NCBI GenBank assembly: GCA_947086925.1
Contig: CAMUAL010000024.1
Location: forward strand, 1 to 27,705
DNA: 27,705 nucleotides
Reading direction: 5' to 3'
Origin: an uncultured Clostridia bacterium
GTDB taxonomy: Bacteria > Bacillota > Clostridia > Christensenellales > Pumilibacteraceae
A model generated the notes under the pieces. It had not been told where the DNA came from. It searched no databases and saw only the letters and a program-made list of their open reading frames with translations. Positions 23,017 to 27,705 of this stretch are shown one piece after another. Made by a program: the position numbers and the translations under genes. Position 1 is the stretch's first letter; the number at the start of each line of letters is the position of its first letter.

Positions 23017-23894
23017 TGGGAGTCAAGTTTGACTTCAATCCCAAAGTATATTATTTTTCACCCGCAGAAAACGACGTTAAAACGGGCGACGACGTTATAG
23101 TGGAAACAAGCCGCGGTCAGGACTACGGCACTGTCGTTCTGCCGCCTAACGACGTTGCCGACGATAAAATAGTGGGTAATTTAATGCCTGTTGTGCGCGT
23201 GGCGACAAAAGAGGATAAAGATAAGCACGAGAACTTAAAAAACAAGCGCATGGAAGCTTACCCCAAAATCGCCGAAAAGATTCGGTCGAGCGGACTCGAA
23301 ATGAAACTTGTCGGAGCGGAATACACGTTCGACGGCAGTAAGCTTATAGTTTATTTCACTGCCGACGGCAGAGTTGATTTCCGAAATCTCGTGCGCGATT
23401 TGGCATCGGCTTTTCACACGCGCATAGAACTTAAACAGATAGGCGCGCGCGACGAGTGTCGCATGATGGGCGGAATCGCTCCGTGCGGCAGAGCTTGCTG
23501 TTGCAGCGACCACATGTCGGAATATTCGCACGTAAGCATAAAAATGGCAAAAACGCAAGGACTTTCGCTTAACCCCGGCAAAATAAGCGGACTGTGCGGC
23601 AGACTTATGTGCTGTCTTGCCTACGAAAACGACTATTACTCGGAAGTCAATAAAATCATGCCCAAAATGGGAAATGCCGTGACAACGCCCAACGGCGAAA
23701 CGGGAACGGTTGTCGGAATAAATCAACTTAAAAAGACGGTTCGCGTCAAAACCGAAAACAAAGATAAAGATTCGGTAAGCTTTTCCGATTTCGACGTATC
23801 CGAACTTAAATTCAAGCAAAAAGGCATGCCGCAAAAGGAAGAACCCGACGACGACAGCGACGACATAAGCAAACTTTCGGGCGAGGATATGTAA
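23004..23894 (+). CDS. ricT: PSP1-domain protein RicT (YaaT)
   Basis: The 296-residue protein is the PSP1/YaaT subunit of the Ric complex, which in B. subtilis promotes RNase Y cleavage and sporulation/competence control and carries Fe-S clusters. The PSP1 core and the cysteine-rich signature are clear: CRMMGGIAPCGRACCCSDH and GKISGLCGRLMCC at about 153-210. The last 25 residues are acidic. GGAGG lies ten bases before the ATG inside holB. RicA and RicF genes are not in the window. Confidence 0.92.
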   Translation: MPKIVGVKFDFNPKVYYFSPAENDVKTGDDVIVETSRGQDYGTVVLPPNDVADDKIVGNLMPVVRVATKEDKDKHENLKNKRMEAYPKIAEKIRSSGLEMKLVGAEYTFDGSKLIVYFTADGRVDFRNLVRDLASAFHTRIELKQIGARDECRMMGGIAPCGRACCCSDHMSEYSHVSIKMAKTQGLSLNPGKISGLCGRLMCCLAYENDYYSEVNKIMPKMGNAVTTPNGETGTVVGINQLKKTVRVKTENKDKDSVSFSDFDVSELKFKQKGMPQKEEPDDDSDDISKLSGEDM

Positions 23895-23911
23895 AAATGT
23901 CGTCAAATCGA

Positions 23912-23940
23912 TTTACAAATTTTGCATCGTATGGTATAAT
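23912..23940 (+). promoter_or_regulatory. Promoter of the ferredoxin gene
   Basis: TTTACA (23912-23917), 17 bases and TATAAT (23935-23940) predict a start near 23947 and a leader of about 34 bases with AAAGGAG at 23964-23970. Confidence 0.85.
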
Positions 23941-23980
23941 CGTATGTAATAAAAGTAAATTGTAAAGGAGTGTACCGACT

Positions 23981-24151
23981 ATGCCCAGAGTTATAAGCGA
24001 TGAGTGCATCAAATGCGGAAGCTGTGAAGGACAATGCCCCGTAGGCGCAATCAGCGAAGGCGCGAATACTTACGAGATTAACGCCGACGAGTGCATCGAT
24101 TGCGGAGCTTGCGAAGGACAATGCCCCGTAGGCGCAATCAGCGAGAAGTAA
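23981..24151 (+). CDS. fdx: 2[4Fe-4S] clostridial-type ferredoxin with near-identical halves
   Basis: This 56-residue protein is a complete small ferredoxin. Its two motifs, CIKCGSCEGQCPVGAI and CIDCGACEGQCPVGAI, each give the C-x2-C-x2-C-x3-CP pattern that holds two low-potential [4Fe-4S] clusters for one-electron transfer in fermentative metabolism. It has its own promoter, an AAAGGAG site 10 bases before the ATG, and a terminator, so it is a single-gene unit. The halves are unusually alike at DNA level, with a perfect 32-base repeat at 24026-24057 and 24113-24144. Redox partners are not in the window. Confidence 0.95.
   Translation: MPRVISDECIKCGSCEGQCPVGAISEGANTYEINADECIDCGACEGQCPVGAISEK
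24026..24144 (+). repeat. Direct 32-base repeat inside the ferredoxin gene
   Basis: Bases 24026-24057 and 24113-24144 are identical and start GAAGGACAATGCCCCGTAGG. The offset is 87 bases, that is 29 codons, in frame. Between the copies the cluster-binding loops are similar but not identical. Confidence 0.9.
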
Positions 24152-24179
24152 TTTTCGCCGACTCGATTTTATCAATCGG

Positions 24180-24213
24180 AAAAAGGATTTGTTTTCAAGT
24201 CCTTTTTCTTTTT
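24180..24213 (+). terminator. Intrinsic terminator of the ferredoxin gene
   Basis: Arms A5-GGATTTG (24180-24191) and CAAGTCC-T5 (24196-24207), with one G-U pair and a TTTT loop, are followed by CTTTTTG. It lies 29 bases after the ferredoxin stop. Confidence 0.85.
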
Positions 24214-24272
24214 GTCTTTTTGCTTGCTTGCGTCGGTTTTTGATACAAAGTGCGCATACTAATTGCGTACTT

Positions 24273-25805
24273 ATGAAAAGCAAACATGCGGCAATAAAAA
24301 TAATGGGCGGGGCGGGACTTCTTACGCTCACCGCACTTGTAAGTAAGATTTTAGGCGCGGTGTACCGTATTCCGCTTACACGCGCGGTAGGCGCGCACGG
24401 CATGGGAATTTACATGGCGGTGTTTCCTTCGTACGCACTGATAGTAACGCTCACGGGCGGCGGGCTTACGTCTGCCGTAAGTAAGATTACGGCGTCGTCG
24501 GAAGACAAGACGCAGTGCGCTTTATTTGCCAAAGCCGCGCTTATTTTCTCCGTTCCCGTAACGCTTGCGGCGGCGGTTTCAAGCAAGTTTATTGCGGCGG
24601 CGTCGGGTGCGCCCGAGGCGGCGGTTGCACTTATGATACTTTTATCGAGCGTACCCGTATCGAGCGTCTGCGCCGTTTTAAGGGGGTATTTTCAAGGATT
24701 ATCCGACATGAAGCCGTCGGCAATAGGTCAGCTTACCGAACAGGCGGTTAAACTCGTATCGGGGCTTACTCTTGCATTTTTGCTTGTAAAACATTCGGTT
24801 ACGGCGGCGGTTGCGGGGTGTTCGGCAGGCGTTGCTTTGGGCGAGGCGGCGGCACTTTTGTATTATCTGTGCGTTTACGGAAAACATCCGTCCGAAAGTG
24901 CGGAGCGTGACAAAAAAGGCGTTTCCGAGAAGTCCTCCGTACAAACCGACGAGCAGACAGCCGAGTTTATAATAGGCGATACGCTAACCGAAATTTCAGC
25001 CGAAATCGCGCCTTCCGAATCGGAAGCGGCTACGCTCGGCACGGCCGGCGGCGACTGCGCATGCGGAGGAGCGGAAATCGCAGGGCAGACGGCACTGAAT
25101 GCGTTGCGCAAATTAAAGTCGGCGGCGGCTATGTTGTTTAAGGCTTCGCTTCCCATAACTCTTGCAATAGCCGTTTTGCCGTTATGTCAGGTTGCCGACA
25201 GTTTTACCGTTGTCAATCTTTTGGTGAAATCGGGCGCGCAGTCCGCGGCGGCAAAGGCGGCATACGGTACCGTTACCGGTCCCGTAAATTCGCTTATAAA
25301 TCTGCCTGCGGTTTTCACGGTGGGTATATGCGGATTTTTACTGCCCAAAATATCGCGTCTTGTCAGCAGAGGCGAAAGCATAAGTAAACCCGCGGTGCGG
25401 TGTGTTGTGTGTGCCGCGGTTACGGGTGCGGTGTTTTTCGCGGCTCTGTTTTTTGGCGCGCGGCTTGCTCTTAAAATACTGTACGGCTCGGGGTTGGGCG
25501 TATCCGAAAACGAGTGCGTGCGATTGTTGGAAATAGCGTCGGTTTCGGTTCCGTTTGCGGCGGTAATGCAAACGGCGGGAGCGGTTTTGCAAGGCGGCGG
25601 CAAGGCATACGTAGCCGCGCTCAATTTGTTGGTGGCCGCGGCGGTAAAGGAATCGCTTAATTTCTTGTTACTGCCGCACATAGGCATTTACGGATTTGTT
25701 ATTGCGGGCGTAGCATTTTTTGCGGTTGCATGTGCGCTCGATTTGGCGGCAATGATAATTTTAATAAAAAAGCAGGAAAATCTTTGTAAAAAAACGTCGG
25801 ATTAA
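24273..25805 (+). CDS. SpoVB/MurJ-type polysaccharide flippase with inserted hydrophilic loop
   Basis: The 510-residue integral membrane protein belongs to the MATE-like MVF group that includes SpoVB and the lipid II flippase MurJ. The N-terminal signature VSKILGAVYRIPLTRAVGAHGMGIYMAVFPSYALIVTL is typical of SpoVB-like proteins. I count about 12-14 hydrophobic helices in two halves. At about residues 204-285, between the halves, lies a long Ser/Glu/Ala-rich polar loop containing CAC. The start at 24273 (MKSKHAAIKI) is chosen because the longer frame from 24189 begins inside the ferredoxin terminator. No Shine-Dalgarno is visible before it. Role: probably export of a lipid-linked cell-wall or spore-cortex precursor. 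Confidence 0.85.
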   Translation: MKSKHAAIKIMGGAGLLTLTALVSKILGAVYRIPLTRAVGAHGMGIYMAVFPSYALIVTLTGGGLTSAVSKITASSEDKTQCALFAKAALIFSVPVTLAAAVSSKFIAAASGAPEAAVALMILLSSVPVSSVCAVLRGYFQGLSDMKPSAIGQLTEQAVKLVSGLTLAFLLVKHSVTAAVAGCSAGVALGEAAALLYYLCVYGKHPSESAERDKKGVSEKSSVQTDEQTAEFIIGDTLTEISAEIAPSESEAATLGTAGGDCACGGAEIAGQTALNALRKLKSAAAMLFKASLPITLAIAVLPLCQVADSFTVVNLLVKSGAQSAAAKAAYGTVTGPVNSLINLPAVFTVGICGFLLPKISRLVSRGESISKPAVRCVVCAAVTGAVFFAALFFGARLALKILYGSGLGVSENECVRLLEIASVSVPFAAVMQTAGAVLQGGGKAYVAALNLLVAAAVKESLNFLLLPHIGIYGFVIAGVAFFAVACALDLAAMIILIKKQENLCKKTSD

Positions 25806-25829
25806 AGTACATGCGTTGTTGTTAAACAG

Positions 25830-25858
25830 TTGCTTTTTAATGCGGGAAATAGTATAAT
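25830..25858 (+). promoter_or_regulatory. Promoter of the nicotinamidase-like gene
   Basis: TTGCTT (25830-25835), 17 bases and TATAAT (25853-25858) predict a start near 25865, giving a leader of about 48 bases without a clear ribosome site. Confidence 0.75.
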
Positions 25859-25912
25859 TTAATTATTCTTTATTATACTTTACGTTCGGATAGGTTACGG
25901 GTTGACAGAAAA

Positions 25913-26554
25913 ATGAGAGTTACTTTTGACGACAGACAACTCGGCAGTGCGCTGATATGTGCGGAAGTCGAGGTGAACAACAAACCGACGCTTATGCGCA
26001 AAACGCTTATAGGCAAAAAGACTATGCTCGTAATAGTCGACATGGTAAAAGGCTTTTGCGAGTTCGGCGCGCTTGCCAGCGACCGTTGTAAAACAATAGT
26101 TCCGGAAATAAAGCGCATAGCCGAAATCTTGCCCGACGCCGACCGCGTATTTATAAGAGATTGCCACGGCGAAAACTCGGCTGAATTTACATATTTTCCT
26201 CAGCACTGCGTGGGGGAAGAAAGCGAACTTATTTCCGATTTGAAAGGTTTGGGCGGCGTGGAAGTTAAAAAGAATTCCACAAACGCATTCGTTCAGCTTT
26301 TGGGTGCAAAGAGTAATTTGCTCGATTACGAAAACATAGTTATAACGGGCGTTTGTACCGATATTTGCGTAATGCAACTTGCGCAGTCGGTACGCGCGTA
26401 TATTTCGGAATTTAACGGTGCGGGCAACGTGGTTGTTTTGACCGACGCCGTGGAAACATACGACAGCCCTACGCACAACGCCGATTTATACAACATGATG
26501 GCAATAAAACTCATGGAGCAGTCGGGTGTTTTGGTGTTTAAAAGACTGTCTTGA
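25913..26554 (+). CDS. Nicotinamidase/isochorismatase-family hydrolase
   Basis: The 213-residue cysteine hydrolase has the family triad: Asp43 in IVDMVKGF, Lys120 (or Lys119) in VKKNSTNAF and Cys152 in CTDICVMQ. Asp83 and His85 in IRDCH and His98 in FPQHCV match the metal ligands of PncA-type nicotinamidases. It therefore probably deamidates nicotinamide in NAD salvage; isochorismatase-type enzymes usually lack these ligands. About 38 residues precede the usual start of the domain (MLVIVDM), a short polar extension I cannot assign. The ATG at 25913 lacks a Shine-Dalgarno; in-frame ATGs at 25994 and 26024 are alternatives. Confidence 0.82.
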   Translation: MRVTFDDRQLGSALICAEVEVNNKPTLMRKTLIGKKTMLVIVDMVKGFCEFGALASDRCKTIVPEIKRIAEILPDADRVFIRDCHGENSAEFTYFPQHCVGEESELISDLKGLGGVEVKKNSTNAFVQLLGAKSNLLDYENIVITGVCTDICVMQLAQSVRAYISEFNGAGNVVVLTDAVETYDSPTHNADLYNMMAIKLMEQSGVLVFKRLS

Positions 26555-26578
26555 TGGAAATAAAATAAATTATATTAT
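26551..26578 (+). promoter_or_regulatory. Candidate serS promoter
   Basis: TTGATG (26551-26556), overlapping the previous stop codon, a 16-base spacer and TATTAT (26573-26578) predict a start near 26585, nine bases before the serS ATG. There is no room for a T-box leader. Confidence 0.35.
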
Positions 26579-26593
26579 AAGAAGGGCACGGAC

Positions 26594-27705
26594 ATGTTAG
26601 ACATAAAGTTCATTACCGAAAACGCGGATGCGGTTAAAAAGGCAATGGCGACTCGTAGCGGTACGTACGACGTAGACAAAGTAATTACGCTCAACAACCG
26701 TCGAAAGGAAATAATAGGTAAAGTCGAGGTTATGAAAGCCGAGCGCAACCGCGTATCCGACGAAATAGCGCGACTGCGTAAAGACAAGAAGAACGCCGAC
26801 GATTTGATTGCGGCAATGAAGAAAGACAACGAGGAAATCAAAAAGTTCGACGAAGAACTCGGAACGGTGGAATCCGAGCTTAAACTTGCTGTAATGAGTA
26901 TTCCCAACATTCCGCACAAGAGCGTGCCGCTCGGCGCGGACGACACGTTTAACAAAGAAATCCGCAAGGTGGGCACGCCCCGCAAATTCGATTTTACGCC
27001 GCTTGCGCATTGGGACATCGGCGCAAACCTCGGAATTTTAGACCCGGTATGCGCCGCAAAAATCACGGGAACGCGTTTTACCGTTTACCGCGGTTTGGGA
27101 GCGCGTTTAGAGCGTGCAATAACAAACTTTATGCTTAACACTCATACCGAAAACGGATACACCGAAATTTTCCCGCCGTTTATGGTAAACCGCGACAGTA
27201 TGTACGGAACGGGTCAGCTTCCCAAATTCGAAGAAGACGCGTTTGCCGTTAAAAACACAAATTATTTTTTGGTTCCCACCGCCGAAGTGCCCGTAACCAA
27301 CATGCACCGCGGCGAAGTTTTAGAAGGTAATAAACTTCCGTTTTACTACTGCGCTTACACCGCATGTTTCCGCTCGGAGGCGGGCAGTGCGGGCAGAGAT
27401 ACGCGCGGACTGATTCGTCAGCACCAATTCAACAAAGTGGAACTCGTAAAGTTCTGTAAGCCGGAAGATAGCTATAACGAACTTGAAAGTCTTACCGCCG
27501 AAGCCGAGCTTATTTTGAAAAAACTCGGATTGCCTTACCGCGTTGTTTGTTTAAGCACGGGCGACATGGGCTTTTCGTCGGCAAAGACCTACGATATAGA
27601 AGTTTGGATGCCAAGCTACAACCGCTATGTGGAAATTTCTTCTTGTTCCAACTTCGAAGATTATCAGGCTCGCCGCATGAATATAAAATACAAAGAAAAC
27701 GGCAA
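26594..27705 (+). CDS. serS: Seryl-tRNA synthetase, N-terminal 370 residues (runs off the right edge)
   Basis: The frame opens with ATG at 26594 (MLDIKFITENADAVKKAM) after a GAAGGG site and is still open at the last base, so the C-terminus is missing. The N-terminal about 110 residues form the long antiparallel coiled coil that binds the tRNA-Ser variable arm. The class II core follows with FPPFMVNRDSMYGTGQLPKF, the serine-site segment FLVPTAEVPVTN and motif 2 CFRSEAGSAGRDTRGLIRQHQF. CLSTGDMGFSSAKTYDIEVWMP and EISSCSNFEDYQARR are also typical. Normal length is about 425, so about 55 residues and motif 3 lie outside. Confidence 0.95.
   Translation, partial: MLDIKFITENADAVKKAMATRSGTYDVDKVITLNNRRKEIIGKVEVMKAERNRVSDEIARLRKDKKNADDLIAAMKKDNEEIKKFDEELGTVESELKLAVMSIPNIPHKSVPLGADDTFNKEIRKVGTPRKFDFTPLAHWDIGANLGILDPVCAAKITGTRFTVYRGLGARLERAITNFMLNTHTENGYTEIFPPFMVNRDSMYGTGQLPKFEEDAFAVKNTNYFLVPTAEVPVTNMHRGEVLEGNKLPFYYCAYTACFRSEAGSAGRDTRGLIRQHQFNKVELVKFCKPEDSYNELESLTAEAELILKKLGLPYRVVCLSTGDMGFSSAKTYDIEVWMPSYNRYVEISSCSNFEDYQARRMNIKYKENG

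Noticed and set aside
23903..24403. 166-residue - strand open frame with an internal repeat opposite the ferredoxin
   Set aside because: The repeated peptide is just the antisense reading of the duplicated ferredoxin motif, and it crosses the promoter and terminator of that gene.
25870..25905. A possible third copy of the leu-spacer repeat (GGTTACGGGTTGAC with TTATTATACTTTAC)
   Set aside because: The two pieces are in reversed order and it lies before an unrelated gene; similarity of this length in AT-rich DNA may be chance.
1..27705. CRISPR array, insertion sequence, phage or integron structures
   Set aside because: No regular spaced repeats, transposase or integrase frames, or terminal inverted repeats were seen; the gene content is core chromosomal.

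Overview
The window looks like a chromosomal segment of a Clostridia-type Firmicute (Bacillota), probably an uncultured one. The grounds are: a large SRP RNA with an Alu domain; a greA-lysS cluster running into yaaO-like, tmk, holB and ricT genes in the order I know from Bacillus; a YkpA-type ABC-F protein; a SpoVB-type flippase; a clostridial 2[4Fe-4S] ferredoxin; AGGAGG-type ribosome binding sites; and sharp TTGNNN-17-TATAAT promoters. GC looks to be a little under half by eye. I see no phage, transposase, CRISPR or tRNA. Nearly all the window is core chromosome; taxonomy below phylum/class is a guess.

Layout. 1-2520 (+): the C-terminal end of uracil-DNA glycosylase, a membrane-anchored HtrA-like protease and a transglutaminase-fold lipoprotein. 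A two-way terminator separates these from 2627-10123 (-), a branched-chain amino acid block transcribed as ilvB-ilvN, then ilvD-leuC-leuD-leuB-acpP. ilvC, leuA and ilvE are not in the window. Directly upstream of ilvB is the SRP RNA gene (-). Next comes a divergent pair, a zinc-ribbon Ser/Thr kinase (-) and an AraC-type regulator (+). Both promoters place the -10 box six bases before the ATG, which predicts leaderless mRNAs. 12504-14528 (+) holds mscL, a zinc-type dehydrogenase lacking a catalytic zinc ligand, and a coupled 102-aa orphan.

14653-15693 (+) is the rpsF-ssb-rpsR operon with promoter, structured leader and terminator. It is followed by a YkpA-type ABC-F gene. 17569-23894 (+) is a probable long operon: greA, lysS, a membrane-anchored orphan, a short Orn/Lys/Arg decarboxylase-fold protein, tmk, holB and ricT. 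The end holds a 56-aa ferredoxin gene whose two halves share a perfect 32-bp repeat, a SpoVB/MurJ-like flippase with an extra hydrophilic loop, a nicotinamidase-like hydrolase, and serS running off the right edge.

Working together: ilvB/N/D and leuB/C/D supply much of the valine/isoleucine/leucine pathway. rpsF-ssb-rpsR, greA, lysS, serS and SRP RNA serve translation, transcription and secretion; tmk and holB serve replication. I found no clear new defence or mobile system. The most distinctive points are the leaderless divergent kinase/regulator pair, the one-site ABC-F ATPase, the SRP RNA-ilvB junction, the ferredoxin duplication and the two orphan genes inside housekeeping operons. No gene-free stretch exceeds 300 bases except 10124-10567, which is filled by the SRP RNA, its promoter and a terminator.
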